Assembly (NCBI RefSeq): GCF_002813325.1
Contig: NZ_PHUG01000001.1
Span: 3,720,001-3,784,000, forward strand
Length of the DNA: 64,000 nucleotides
Direction: 5' to 3'
Source of the DNA: Janthinobacterium sp. 64
Lineage (GTDB): Bacteria; Pseudomonadota; Gammaproteobacteria; Burkholderiales; Burkholderiaceae_D
The notes beneath the pieces were generated by a model. The model did no database searches. It was not told where the DNA came from and saw only the letters and a program-made list of their open reading frames with translations. Below, in pieces: positions 34,928 to 44,729 of the stretch. A program made the translations under genes and the position numbers. Each line of letters opens with the position of its first letter. The stretch's first letter is position 1.

Positions 34928-35827
34928 TTACGCCGCATCTTGCTGCAGCGATTCGATGATCAGGCCGGCCAGGCGCTCGACGGGCGGCCTGGACACGCTG
35001 GACGCGCGCAGCAGTTCCAGCGACAACGGGGGCAGGGCGGGCAAGCCCGCCGCCGCGTGATCGAGCGCGCACACGGACGAGGGCAGGCCGTACGCCGTGC
35101 GCACCGTCACGCCCAGCCCGGCAGCGGCCGCCGCCCACAGTCCCGCCAGGCTGGGGCTGGTAAACGCCGTGCGCCAGGCGATGCCGGCATGGTCCAGCGC
35201 CTGCGTGGCGCAGCGCTGGAACAGGCAGTCGCGGTCGAACGTAATCAACGGCAGCGGTTCGCCCGATTCGGGCCGCCAGGCCAGGCTGGACGAGGCGATC
35301 CAGCGCATGGCCGGTTCGGCGATATGCTGGCGCTGCTGCGGCGGATACTCGGCCACGTCGGCGATGCAGGCGCCGCCCCACAGCAGGGCCAGGTCCAGCT
35401 GGCCCATGGCCAGCCCTTGCATCAAAGCCGTGTTGCGCGCCACGTGCGCCTCGATGCGCACTTTCGGGTGCGCGCGGGCAAAGCGCCCCAGCACGTCGGG
35501 CAGCAAGGCTTCGCCAAAATCCTCCTGCAAGCCGAGCCGTATCCAGCCTTCCAGTTCCGCGCCGCGCAAGGCGACGGCCGCCTCGTCATTGAGTTCCAGC
35601 AGGCGGCGCGCATAGCCGAGCAGGACTTCGCCGGCCGGCGTCAGCGCCAGCCCCCGGCCATCCTTGCGGAACAGCGGCATGCCGGCCTGCTCCTCAAGTT
35701 TTTTCAGCTGCGCGCTGACGGCCGAGGTGGAACGGCCCACCTTGTCGGCCGCGCGGGCAAAGCTGCGCAGCTCGATGCCAGCCACATAGCTGCGCAGGAA
35801 GGCGATGTCGAAATTCAGCAGGCTCAT
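34928..35827 (-). CDS. LysR-family regulator of the divergent MFS gene
   Basis: A 299-residue LysR regulator. The N-terminal helix-turn-helix reads SFARAADKVGRSTSAVSAQL, followed by the linker helix and a type-2 periplasmic-binding-like effector domain. It is divergent from an MFS transporter, with a palindromic T-N11-A box in between, the usual geometry of a LysR regulator and its target. The effector is unknown. It is convergent with the methyltransferase (12 bp gap). Confidence 0.9.
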   Translation of the reverse strand: MSLLNFDIAFLRSYVAGIELRSFARAADKVGRSTSAVSAQLKKLEEQAGMPLFRKDGRGLALTPAGEVLLGYARRLLELNDEAAVALRGAELEGWIRLGLQEDFGEALLPDVLGRFARAHPKVRIEAHVARNTALMQGLAMGQLDLALLWGGACIADVAEYPPQQRQHIAEPAMRWIASSSLAWRPESGEPLPLITFDRDCLFQRCATQALDHAGIAWRTAFTSPSLAGLWAAAAAGLGVTVRTAYGLPSSVCALDHAAAGLPALPPLSLELLRASSVSRPPVERLAGLIIESLQQDAA

Positions 35828-35875
35828 GGTAGCAATTCAATCGTCCGGTTTTGTGGGATGGTGCAACGTAAATTA

Positions 35876-35888
35876 TCTGATATTCAGA
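35876..35888. promoter_or_regulatory. LysR-type T-N11-A box
   Basis: TCTGATATTCAGA is a perfect 13-bp palindrome of T-N11-A form in the LysR-MFS divergent region (48 bp before the LysR start, 51 bp before the MFS start). Confidence 0.6.
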
Positions 35889-35939
35889 ATGATCGTACTG
35901 CGCAACACTGTCAGGGTCAACCACTTTCCTGTCCCTGCC

Positions 35940-37205
35940 ATGAGCACCAATTGCCAAGCTATTCCTGTTCCTGTCCCCGTCACTGCGCCCGCACTGGGCA
36001 ATGCCCACCGCTGGAAAGTGCTGGCCGTCGGTGTGGCGGCCAATGCCAGCTTTTCCGCCGCCGCCAACGGCATGCCCACCACGGCCATCTGGCTGCGCAG
36101 CGGCTATCACCTGAGTAATACGCAACTGGGGGTGGCGCTGGGCGCCATGGGCCTGGGCGTGGCCCTGACCGAATTGCCGTGGGGTATGGCCACCGACCGC
36201 TGGGGCGACCGCCCCGTGCTGCTGACCGGCTTGCTGGGCACCATGCTCGCGCTGTTGACCTTGCTGCTGTGGATCACGCCCGCTGACGGGTCCGTGCCGC
36301 CCTTATGGGCGCTGGCGGCCGGGCTGGCGCTGGTCGGCGTGCTGGGCGGCAGCGTGAATGGCGCCAGCGGCCGCGCCGTGATGCGCTGGTTCGGCCCGGG
36401 CGAACGGGGTTTCGCCATGAGCATCCGCCAGACGGCCGTGCCCATGGGCGGCGGCCTCGGCGCCCTCGTCCTGCCCAGCCTGGCATCGTCCTATGGCTTC
36501 ATGCCCGTGTTTGGCGCCCTGGCCCTCGTATGCGGCCTGTCGGCGTTTTTTACGTGGCGCTGGATGCATGAGCCCGATTTCTCTGCCGAGGCCGCCACAG
36601 GGCCGCACAACGCGTCCACGGGCCTATCTGCAGTGAAGACGCCGCTGCCATTAAAAAATCGCAAAGTCTGGCGCATGGTGGCGGCCATCGGCTTGCTGTG
36701 CGTGCCGCAGTTTGCCGTGCTCAGCTATGCCACCGTGTTCCTGCACGACCATGGCCACCTGGGCCTGGCAGCCATCACGGCCGTGATGGTGGCCCTGCAG
36801 GCGGGCGCCATGGTGATGCGCATCTGGAGCGGGCGCCACACGGACCGCCACGCGAACCGGCCCGCTTACTTGCGCGGCTCGGCCTTGGTGGCGCTGGCCT
36901 CGTTCATTTTGCTGGGATGCATCGCCTGGCTGCAGGCGCCGGGCTGGCTGCTGATGGCCGCCGTGGTGCTCGCCGGCATCGCCGTGTCCGCCTGGCATGG
37001 CGTGGCCTACACGGAACTGGCCACGGAAGCGGGCGGCGCCAATGCGGGCACGGCCCTGGGCATGGCGAACACGGCCGTATATGCGGGCCTGTTCCTCACG
37101 CCGATCGCCATCCCGCATTTGCTGGCGGCCAGCAACTGGTCCGTCGTGTGGTGGCTGGCGGGGCTGGTGGCGCTTGCTACCCGCCCCTTGTTTCCGAAAG
37201 ACTAG
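35940..37205 (+). CDS. MFS transporter (YfcJ/CynX-like, 12 TM)
   Basis: A 421-residue major-facilitator protein with about twelve membrane segments from the ATG at 35940. The loop between helices 2 and 3 has the MFS motif GMATDRWGDRPVLL, and the second half carries a weaker copy, WSGRHTDRHANRPAYL. The long central loop (about residues 205-235) is typical. It is probably an uptake or efflux carrier for a small metabolite. It is divergent from its likely LysR regulator. Its last 4 bp overlap the next convergent gene. Confidence 0.88.
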   Translation: MSTNCQAIPVPVPVTAPALGNAHRWKVLAVGVAANASFSAAANGMPTTAIWLRSGYHLSNTQLGVALGAMGLGVALTELPWGMATDRWGDRPVLLTGLLGTMLALLTLLLWITPADGSVPPLWALAAGLALVGVLGGSVNGASGRAVMRWFGPGERGFAMSIRQTAVPMGGGLGALVLPSLASSYGFMPVFGALALVCGLSAFFTWRWMHEPDFSAEAATGPHNASTGLSAVKTPLPLKNRKVWRMVAAIGLLCVPQFAVLSYATVFLHDHGHLGLAAITAVMVALQAGAMVMRIWSGRHTDRHANRPAYLRGSALVALASFILLGCIAWLQAPGWLLMAAVVLAGIAVSAWHGVAYTELATEAGGANAGTALGMANTAVYAGLFLTPIAIPHLLAASNWSVVWWLAGLVALATRPLFPKD

Positions 37206-37861
37206 GACAGCACCCTGATCCGGTACACGCAGCGCATGGCGTTGGCCAGCACGTGCTGCTCGCGCACGATGCTGGCGTGCGGTCCCACCACTTCCTGGAA
37301 CAGCTGCAGTTCGGAGCGGCAAAAGCCCTGGCAGGTGCGCGCGGCGGCGCAGATGGGGCAATGGTCTTCGATCAGCAGCCAGTCCTCGCCGTCCGCTTCC
37401 ACGCGCGCCATATAGCCCTCCTCATCGCGCACGGCCGCCAGTTGCTGCAAGCGCGTGGGCAAATCCGGCGCCGAGCACGCCAGCGCATACGCGCTGCGGC
37501 TTTCCTCTTCGCGCTGCGTGATCAATTTGTCCAGCCCCGCTTCGCCGAACAGCTGGCGCACCGAACCGATCAGCTTGATCGTCAGCTGCGCATGCGTGTC
37601 GGGAAAGCGCGCATTGCCCGCTTCCGTCAAGACCCAGTTCTGGCGCGGCCGGCCGGCGCCCGCCTGCGCTTCCTGGCGTCCCTCGATCAAGCCCGCCGCC
37701 ACCAGCTTTTGCACTTGCTGGCGCGCCGCCTCGCCCGTCATGTCCAGGGTCTTGGCCAGGGTCGCCGTGGAGACGGGTCCCTTGGTCTTGATGAAATACA
37801 GGATGCGCTCCGTCGTTTGCGGCGCTTCGCTATTATCCAAACGTTTACTTGTGTAATTCAT
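37202..37861 (-). CDS. Winged-helix regulator with C-terminal cysteine cluster (SufR-like)
   Basis: A 219-residue regulator from the ATG at 37861. The N-terminal winged helix reads VSTATLAKTLDMTGEAARQQV, followed by a wing with GRPRQNWVLTEAG. The C-terminal half ends in a cysteine cluster, DHCPICAAARTCQGFC. This layout resembles SufR-type DeoR/ArsR regulators that bind an Fe-S cluster. Its promoter side faces the DUF2165 gene and the RND efflux operon, so it may control them and respond to redox or metal state. The cluster and targets are inferred. Confidence 0.78.
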   Translation of the reverse strand: MNYTSKRLDNSEAPQTTERILYFIKTKGPVSTATLAKTLDMTGEAARQQVQKLVAAGLIEGRQEAQAGAGRPRQNWVLTEAGNARFPDTHAQLTIKLIGSVRQLFGEAGLDKLITQREEESRSAYALACSAPDLPTRLQQLAAVRDEEGYMARVEADGEDWLLIEDHCPICAAARTCQGFCRSELQLFQEVVGPHASIVREQHVLANAMRCVYRIRVLS

Positions 37862-37985
37862 TTCGCTCAACTATCATGAGGCCAGTTAACCAACTAATTG
37901 CTTGCATAATAGGCCGGTAGCTCCCCGCTGTCGAGGAGTTTCCACGTCCGCGTGCCGGCAAGACACTCTTTGGACTGGATTTCTT

Positions 37986-38468
37986 ATGCAGCTGCAGCAC
38001 TCGATCTGGCTGTTTCACGCCATCCTCGCCACCGGCCTGGCCACCTGGCTAAGCCTGGCCGCCATCAACAACCTGCACGCCTTTCACGGCTCCGTCTGGG
38101 CCATCGGCAACACCATGCGCATGGACCCGCTGCGCCAGGACCCGACCATCCAGACGCCGCTGCTGCGCCGCGCGCTCACGTCCTTGACCCTGCACCGGCT
38201 GTCGCTGGGCGTGGTGCTGGCCTTGCAGCTGCTGGCCGCCATTGCCGCCTGGACGGGCGTGACACTGTTTCTCGGCGGCGGCCTGGCCGCTGCCTTGCCC
38301 TGGCTGAACCTGGCCTTGTGCGCCATGGCCGCCTTTTTGCTGCTGATGCACCTGGGCGGCCTGTGGTTCGGCTACTGGATCGCGCAGGAAGGCTTGCAGA
38401 CGACGCATTTGGTGCTGCTGCTGTGGACCATCGCGCTGTTTGTACTTTTCAACGCGCAGCGGACCTGA
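37986..38468 (+). CDS. DUF2165-family small integral membrane protein
   Basis: A 160-residue protein from the ATG at 37986 with about four membrane segments (residues 8-26, 72-92, 95-116, 135-155). The conserved NNLHAFHGSVWAIGNTMRMD block and the loop pattern fit DUF2165. Function is unknown. It lies 48 bp before the RND adaptor gene on the same strand and may be part of that operon. Confidence 0.72.
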   Translation: MQLQHSIWLFHAILATGLATWLSLAAINNLHAFHGSVWAIGNTMRMDPLRQDPTIQTPLLRRALTSLTLHRLSLGVVLALQLLAAIAAWTGVTLFLGGGLAAALPWLNLALCAMAAFLLLMHLGGLWFGYWIAQEGLQTTHLVLLLWTIALFVLFNAQRT

Positions 38469-38516
38469 TCAGCCTCCGCTGCGCCTCTTCTTCCCCGCTG
38501 TAAAAAGGACTTCATC

Positions 38517-39617
38517 ATGCATACGAAACTCGTCGGCGCTTCCGCGCTGGCCATCACCCTGGCCGTCGCTGGCGCCGCGCTGTACCCGCGCGCGGATTCC
38601 CATGCGGCCGATGCCGCCGCCACTGCCGCCACCAAGGTGGCGCTGGTGCCCGTCGTGCTGGGCACGCAGGAACGCTACTTCGCCGGCGTGGGCGAGCTGG
38701 AAGCGGCGCGCCAGGTGCAGGTGGCCGCCGAAACGGGCGGACGCGTCACGCAGATCCGCTTCGCATCGGGCCAGCAGGTGGCAGCTGGCGCCGTGCTGGT
38801 ACAACTGAATGACGCCCAAGAACAGGCGATGCTGCTGCGCCAGCGCGCGCAGCTGAAAAACGCGGAAAGCAGCCATGCCCGCACGGTGCAGATGGTGAAG
38901 GAAAAAGCGGCCACGCAGGAGCAGCTCGATAGCGCCCTGGCCGCGCGCGACGCGGCCCTGGGCGACGTGCGCCAGACGCAGGCGCTGATCGCGCAAAAAA
39001 CCATCCGCGCGCCGTTCGCCGGGCAGCTGGGCATCCGCAAGGTGCACGCGGGCCAGTACCTGAACACGGCCGATACGGTGGCCAGCCTGATCGACACGAA
39101 GTCGCTGCTGGTGAACTTCGCGCTCGATGAACAGAGCAGCGCGAAACTGGCGCCGGGCCAGGCCGTGCAAGTGCTGGTGGACGCCTATCCCGGCGACATC
39201 TTCACGGCGAAGATCAACGCCATCGATCCGCTGATCGCCCGTTCGCGCATGGTGCAGGTGCAGGCGGCGCTGACCAATCCGCGCGGTGCGCTCAAGGCAG
39301 GCATGTACGCGAATGTGCGCGTGGCGCGCGAAGCAGGAAAACAGCTGACGGTACCGGAAACGGCCGTGACCTACAGCGCGTATGGCGACACGGTCTTCGT
39401 CGCGCAGCAGGAAGGAAAACAGCCGCTCACCGTCAAGCGCGTGGGCGTGAAACTGGGCGAGCGGGCAGGGGGCCGCGTGGCCATTCTTGACGGTTTGCGC
39501 GAAGGCCAGCGCGTGGTCGCTTCGGGCCAGCTGAAACTGGCCGACGGCATGGCCGTGCAAGCCGTCGCCAATACCCTGGACGAAGTAAAACGCGCCGCGC
39601 CCAAGGCCGGCTCGTAA
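38517..39617 (+). CDS. RND efflux periplasmic adaptor (MFP) subunit
   Basis: A 366-residue membrane-fusion protein with an N-terminal signal/anchor (residues 8-25). The lipoyl half-motifs QVQVAAETGGRVTQIRFASG and IRAPFAGQLGIRKVHAGQ surround a helical hairpin, followed by the beta-barrel and membrane-proximal domains. No lipobox is seen. It links the inner-membrane pump to the outer-membrane channel. It is closest in style to MexH-type adaptors. It precedes the pump gene by 15 bp. Confidence 0.93.
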   Translation: MHTKLVGASALAITLAVAGAALYPRADSHAADAAATAATKVALVPVVLGTQERYFAGVGELEAARQVQVAAETGGRVTQIRFASGQQVAAGAVLVQLNDAQEQAMLLRQRAQLKNAESSHARTVQMVKEKAATQEQLDSALAARDAALGDVRQTQALIAQKTIRAPFAGQLGIRKVHAGQYLNTADTVASLIDTKSLLVNFALDEQSSAKLAPGQAVQVLVDAYPGDIFTAKINAIDPLIARSRMVQVQAALTNPRGALKAGMYANVRVAREAGKQLTVPETAVTYSAYGDTVFVAQQEGKQPLTVKRVGVKLGERAGGRVAILDGLREGQRVVASGQLKLADGMAVQAVANTLDEVKRAAPKAGS

Positions 39618-39632
39618 AGGAAAGGCATCACC

Positions 39633-42600
39633 ATGAAATTTACCGATTTATTCGTACGCCGCCCCGTGCTGGCGCTGGTGATCAGCACCTTGATACTGAT
39701 GCTGGGCGTGATCGCCATGCTGCAGCTGCCGATCCGCCAATACCCGATGCTCGAATCGTCCACCATTACCGTGAAAACTACGTATCCGGGCGCCTCGGCG
39801 GAACTGATGCAGGGTTTTGTCACGCAGCCGATTGCGCAAGCCGTGTCATCCGTGGAAGGCATCGACTACCTCACCTCGTCGTCGGTGCAAGGCAGCAGCA
39901 CGGTCACCGTGCGCATGGAATTGAACCGCGATTCCACGCAGGCGCTGACGGAAGTCATGGCCAAGGTCAACCAGGTGCGCTACAAGCTGCCCGAAGGGGC
40001 GTTTGACCCCGTCATCGAGCGCGCGGCTGGCGATTCGTCTGCCGTCGCCTATGTCGGCTTTGCCAGCGAAAGCGTCTCCGCGCCCGCGCTGACGGACTAC
40101 CTGGCGCGCGTGGTGCAACCGATGTTCGCCACCATCGACGGCGTGGCAAAGGTCGACGTGTATGGCGGCCAGCAACTGGCCATGCGTTTGTGGATCGACC
40201 CGGCGAAACTGGCGGCGCGCGGCTTGACGGCGGCCGACGTGGCCGACGCCGTGCGGCGCAATAACTACCAGGCCGCGCCCGGCAAAGTGAAGGGACAATT
40301 CGTCGTCTCGAACATCAGCGTCAACACGGATCTGACCAGCGTGGCGGAGTTCCGCGACATGGTCGTCAAGCAGGGCGGCGATGACGGCACCGCCCTCGTG
40401 CGTCTGAAAGACGTGGGCACGGTGGAACTGGGCGCGGCCGCCACGGAGACGAGCGGCATCATGGACGGCGTGCCGGCCGTGTATCTGGGCCTGTCGCCCA
40501 CGCCGGGCGGCAACCCGCTGGTGATCGTCGACGGCATCAAAAAGCTGCTGCCCGAGATCCAGAAAACCCTGCCGCCCGGCGTGAAAGTCGAGCTGGCGTT
40601 CGAGACGGCGCGCTTCATCCAGTCGTCCATCGACGAGGTGGCGCACACGCTGCTCGAAGCGCTGCTGATCGTCGTCATCGTCATCTACCTGTGCATGGGT
40701 TCCCTGCGCTCCGTGCTGATTCCCGTCGTGACGATTCCGCTGTCGATGCTGGGTGCGGCCGCGCTGATGCTGGCCTTCGGTTTCAGCATCAATTTGCTCA
40801 CCTTGCTGGCGATGGTGCTGGCCGTGGGCCTGGTGGTCGACGACGCCATCGTCGTGGTGGAAAACGTGCACCGGCATATCGAGGAAGGCAAGACGCCCGT
40901 GGCCGCCGCCCTCGTCGGCGCGCGCGAAGTGGCCGGTCCCGTGATCGCCATGACGATCACCCTGGCCGCCGTGTATGCACCGATCGGCATGATGGGGGGA
41001 CTCACGGGCGCACTGTTCAAGGAATTCGCGCTGACCCTGGCCGGCGCCGTGGTGGTGTCGGGCGTGGTGGCGCTGACCTTGTCTCCCGTGATGAGCTCCC
41101 TGCTGCTGCAGCCCAAACAATCGGAAGGGCGCATGGCGCGCGCCGCCGAGCATTTCTTCGAGGGCCTCACCAGCCGCTATGCGCGCCTGCTGGACCGCTC
41201 GCTGCACCACCGCTGGCTCAGTGCCGGTTTCGCCGCGCTGGTGATGGTCAGTTTGCCGTTTCTGTACCTGCTGCCGCAGCGCGAACTGGCGCCGGCGGAA
41301 GACCAGGCCAGCGTGCTGACGGCGATCAAGGCGCCACAACACGCCAACCTCGATTACGTGGAGCGCTTCTCGTACAAGCTCGATGCCATCTACAAAAATA
41401 TCCCCGAAACGGACTCGCGCTGGATCATCAACGGCGGCGAAGGGCCGGCATCGAGCATCGGCGGCATCAACCTGACGCCGTGGGCGGAACGCGCGCGCAA
41501 CGCGGCCGTCATCCAGGCCGAACTCCAGCACGCCGTGGGCGACGTGGAAGGCACCAGCATCTTTGCCTTCCAGCTGGCGCCCTTGCCCGGATCGAGCGGC
41601 GGCTTGCCCGTGCAGATGGTCTTGCGCAGCGCGCAGGATTACGCCACCCTGTTCCGCACCATGGAAGACGTCAAGCAGCGCGCGCGCGCAAGCGGCCTGT
41701 TTGCCGTCGTCGACAGCGACCTCGATTACAACAACCCGGTGGTCAAAGTGAGCGTGGACCGTTCCAAGGCGAACAGCCTGGGCATCCGCATGCAGGACAT
41801 CGGCGAGTCGCTGGCCGTGCTGGTGGGCGAAAATTATCTGAACCGCTTCGGCATGGATGGCCGCGCCTACGACGTCATCGCACAGAGCCCGCGCGAACAG
41901 CGGCTCACGGCGCAAGCGCTGACGCAGCAGTACGTGCGCGCCGACGACGGCAGCCTGCTGCCCCTGTCCGCCGTCGTCTCGGTGAGCGAACAGATCGAAC
42001 CGAACATGCTGACCCAGTTCAATCAGCAAAATGCGGCCACCTTCCAGGGCGTGCCGGCGCCGGGCGTGACCCTGGGCGACGCCGTCGCCTTCCTCGATGG
42101 CGTGGCCAAGACCCTGCCGCCCGGTTTCAGCTACGACTGGCAATCGGACGCGCGCCAGTTCGCCACGGAAGGCAATGCGCTGCTGCTGGCCTTTTTGGCG
42201 GCCGTCGTCGTCATCTACCTGGTGCTGGCGGCGCAGTATGAAAGCCTGACGGACCCGTTGATCATTTTGATCACCGTGCCCCTGTCGATCTGCGGCGCGC
42301 TGATTCCGCTGGCCCTCGGCTACGCCACCGTCAACATCTACACGCAGATCGGCCTCGTGACCCTGATCGGCTTGATCAGCAAGCACGGCATTTTGATGGT
42401 GGAATTCGCCAATGAATTGCAGGTGCATGAAGGGCTCGACCGCCTCAGCGCCATCCGCAAGGCGGCGCAAATCCGCTTGCGTCCGATTTTGATGACGACG
42501 GCCGCCATGGTGGTGGGCCTGGTGCCGCTGCTGTTCGCTTCCGGCGCGGGCGCCAACAGCCGCTTCGGCCTCGGCGTGGTGATCGTCTCGGGCATGCTGA

Positions 42601-42725
42601 TCGGCACCTTCTTTACGCTGTTCGTGCTGCCCACCGTGTACACCTTTCTGGCCCGCCGCCACACGGCCGACCATGCCACGCCGCGCGCGCGCGAGCTGTC
42701 GCAGGCGCTGAAGGAATCCGTATGA
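39633..42725 (+). CDS. RND multidrug efflux permease (MexI-like)
   Basis: A 1030-residue HAE1-type proton-driven pump. It starts MKFTDLFVRRPVLALVISTL and has about twelve membrane segments and two large periplasmic loops. Helix 4 carries the proton-relay pair in AVGLVVDDAIVVVENVHRHI, and helix 10-11 carries the GLISKHGILMVEFANELQ block. It expels drugs or toxic metabolites. It overlaps the outer-membrane gene by 4 bp (ATGA). Antisense frames across it are shadows of GC-rich coding. Confidence 0.95.
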   Translation: MKFTDLFVRRPVLALVISTLILMLGVIAMLQLPIRQYPMLESSTITVKTTYPGASAELMQGFVTQPIAQAVSSVEGIDYLTSSSVQGSSTVTVRMELNRDSTQALTEVMAKVNQVRYKLPEGAFDPVIERAAGDSSAVAYVGFASESVSAPALTDYLARVVQPMFATIDGVAKVDVYGGQQLAMRLWIDPAKLAARGLTAADVADAVRRNNYQAAPGKVKGQFVVSNISVNTDLTSVAEFRDMVVKQGGDDGTALVRLKDVGTVELGAAATETSGIMDGVPAVYLGLSPTPGGNPLVIVDGIKKLLPEIQKTLPPGVKVELAFETARFIQSSIDEVAHTLLEALLIVVIVIYLCMGSLRSVLIPVVTIPLSMLGAAALMLAFGFSINLLTLLAMVLAVGLVVDDAIVVVENVHRHIEEGKTPVAAALVGAREVAGPVIAMTITLAAVYAPIGMMGGLTGALFKEFALTLAGAVVVSGVVALTLSPVMSSLLLQPKQSEGRMARAAEHFFEGLTSRYARLLDRSLHHRWLSAGFAALVMVSLPFLYLLPQRELAPAEDQASVLTAIKAPQHANLDYVERFSYKLDAIYKNIPETDSRWIINGGEGPASSIGGINLTPWAERARNAAVIQAELQHAVGDVEGTSIFAFQLAPLPGSSGGLPVQMVLRSAQDYATLFRTMEDVKQRARASGLFAVVDSDLDYNNPVVKVSVDRSKANSLGIRMQDIGESLAVLVGENYLNRFGMDGRAYDVIAQSPREQRLTAQALTQQYVRADDGSLLPLSAVVSVSEQIEPNMLTQFNQQNAATFQGVPAPGVTLGDAVAFLDGVAKTLPPGFSYDWQSDARQFATEGNALLLAFLAAVVVIYLVLAAQYESLTDPLIILITVPLSICGALIPLALGYATVNIYTQIGLVTLIGLISKHGILMVEFANELQVHEGLDRLSAIRKAAQIRLRPILMTTAAMVVGLVPLLFASGAGANSRFGLGVVIVSGMLIGTFFTLFVLPTVYTFLARRHTADHATPRARELSQALKESV

Positions 42726-44110
42726 AAAATTACCGCTATCTTGTCTCTCTTTTCCCCGTGCTGGCCGGCTGCGCCATCAGTCCCGCCTATGTCGCACCTG
42801 GCACGCCCGCCATCCATTTGGCCAGCCCGCAGCAAGCGCAATTCGCACCCGGCACGAGCACCGTCAGCGAAGCCGCCTGGTGGACGTTTTTCGACGATGC
42901 GCGCCTGTCGCAGCTGATCGCCAGCGCGCTCGAACACAACCTCGATATCGCCCAGGCGCAGGCGAACCTGCTGGCCGCGCGGGCCGTCTTCGACGAACGC
43001 CGGCTCGATGAACTGCCTGCCGTCACGGGACAGGCCGGCTGGCAGCGCCAGGTGCGGCAAGACACGCCAGACAGCCGCGCCGCCAGCGCCAGCACGCGCG
43101 TAGGCTTCGACGCGCAATGGGAGATTGACCTGTTCGGCCGCCTGGCGCACATGAGCCGTTCGGCGCAGGCGCGCGCCGACGCGGCGCAGGCGGACTTGCG
43201 GCAGGTGCAGCTGACGATTGCCGCCGACGTGGCGCGCAATTACTACGAGGCGCTGGGCTACCAGCACAACCTGGCGCTGACACAGGCGCAGGTGCACAGC
43301 TGGCGCGACACGGTGGCATTGACCGACGCGCGCATCCGCGCCGGCAGCGGCTTGCCGGAAGAGCGCCACAACGCGCTGGCCAACCTGGCGCGCAGTGAGG
43401 CGATGCTGCCGCCCTTGCAGGCGGGTTTGCGCCAGGCGCAGTACCGGCTCGATGTCTTGAGCGGACAAGCGCCTGGCGCCATCGCGCTGGCCACCACGCC
43501 GCGCCAGCAGGCGCCGCTGGCGGGCCAGCTGCCGCTCGGCGACGTCAACCGCCTGATCAAACAGCGTCCCGACGTGGTGCGCGCCGAGCGCCTGCTGGCC
43601 GCCTCCAGCGAAGACGTGGGGGCCGCCACGGCCGACCTGTATCCGCGCCTGAGCCTGGGCGGTTTCCTGGGCTTCTTCGCGCTGCGCGGCAGCGGCGTGT
43701 TCGACGGCGGCGCGCGCGCGTTCGAGGTGGCGCCATCGGTCAGCTATCCGGCCTTCCGCCTGGGCAGCGTGCGGGCACGCTTGCGCGGTACGCAGGCCGA
43801 AGCGCAAGGCGCGCTGGCGCGCTATGAACAAACGATACTGATGGCGCAGGAAGACGTGGAAAACGCCGTCACCCAGCTGGCCGAAAACCAGACGCGGTTG
43901 GCCGCATTGTTGGAATCGGCACGCCATGGCAACGCGGCCCTCGGCATCGCCAGCACGCGTTATCAAGGCGGTACCGGCAGCTACCAGGCGGTGCTGGAAA
44001 ACCAGCGCGCCTTGTTCGATATCCGGCGCGAAGCGCTGCTGGCGGAAACGGCGTCCTACATCGATGCGATTGCCCTGTACAAGGCGCTGGGATGGGGGCA
44101 AACTATGTAG
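42722..44110 (+). CDS. RND outer-membrane efflux lipoprotein (OprM/NodT family)
   Basis: A 462-residue TolC-type channel with a signal peptide and lipobox LAGC (Cys near residue 17). The mature start AISPAYVAPG and two OEP repeats with long helices (EHNLDIAQAQANLLAARAVF; GTQAEAQGALARYEQTILMA) are typical. It forms the exit duct of the pump encoded just upstream, with which it overlaps by 4 bp. Confidence 0.94.
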   Translation: MKNYRYLVSLFPVLAGCAISPAYVAPGTPAIHLASPQQAQFAPGTSTVSEAAWWTFFDDARLSQLIASALEHNLDIAQAQANLLAARAVFDERRLDELPAVTGQAGWQRQVRQDTPDSRAASASTRVGFDAQWEIDLFGRLAHMSRSAQARADAAQADLRQVQLTIAADVARNYYEALGYQHNLALTQAQVHSWRDTVALTDARIRAGSGLPEERHNALANLARSEAMLPPLQAGLRQAQYRLDVLSGQAPGAIALATTPRQQAPLAGQLPLGDVNRLIKQRPDVVRAERLLAASSEDVGAATADLYPRLSLGGFLGFFALRGSGVFDGGARAFEVAPSVSYPAFRLGSVRARLRGTQAEAQGALARYEQTILMAQEDVENAVTQLAENQTRLAALLESARHGNAALGIASTRYQGGTGSYQAVLENQRALFDIRREALLAETASYIDAIALYKALGWGQTM

Positions 44111-44135
44111 CATTTTTTGCTCATGAGGAGATGCG

Positions 44136-44711
44136 ATGTTCACGCAAGGCAGCTGGCTCAATGCACCGGAAAACTGGTCCGCCGACGACGCGCAATTGTG
44201 CGTGACGACGGATGCCCACACGGATTTCTGGCGCAAGACCTCATACGGTTTTATCCGCGACAGCGGCCACTTTTTCGGCATGCAAATCGACGGTGATTTC
44301 ACGGCGCAGCTGCATGTGGCGGCGCAGTATGCGGCGCTGTACGACCAGGCCGGCATGATGGTGCGCATCGATGCGGACAACTGGATCAAGTGCGGTGTCG
44401 AATTTTCCGATGGCCAGCTCTTGTTGAGCACCGTGCTGACGGTCGATACCTCCGATTGGGCCGTCAGCATCGCGCCCGCCATGCCGGACGGTTTCTGGCT
44501 GCGCGTGACGGTGGAAAAGGGTGCCATCCGCGTGCAGTATTCGACCGATGGCCAGCGCTGGCCGCTGCTGCGCCTGGCGCCATTTCCCATGGCATCGCGC
44601 TATCTCGTCGGCCCCATGTGCTGCACGCCGGAACGCGCTGGACTTGAAGTCGTGTTTTCGCAGTTTTCCACCGGCCCGGCGCTGCAAAAGGACTTGCACG
44701 ATCTCACTTAG
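44136..44711 (+). CDS. DUF1349 (concanavalin-like) protein
   Basis: A 191-residue cytoplasmic beta-sandwich protein of the DUF1349/YurQ-like type. Blocks such as DFWRKTSYGFIRDSGHFF, YDQAGMMVRIDADNWIKCGVEF and the closing PERAGLEVVFSQF are typical. Members have a lectin/glucanase-like fold and no settled function. It follows the efflux operon by 25 bp on the same strand and could be co-transcribed. Confidence 0.8.
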   Translation: MFTQGSWLNAPENWSADDAQLCVTTDAHTDFWRKTSYGFIRDSGHFFGMQIDGDFTAQLHVAAQYAALYDQAGMMVRIDADNWIKCGVEFSDGQLLLSTVLTVDTSDWAVSIAPAMPDGFWLRVTVEKGAIRVQYSTDGQRWPLLRLAPFPMASRYLVGPMCCTPERAGLEVVFSQFSTGPALQKDLHDLT

Positions 44712-44729
44712 AACGCCACTGCGCCTTGC

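Noticed and set aside
39846..42674. A 942-codon open frame on the minus strand across the RND pump gene
   Set aside because: It is antisense to a clearly conserved pump, is full of His, Gln, Arg and Asp as expected for a mirrored GC-rich frame, and shows no domain.
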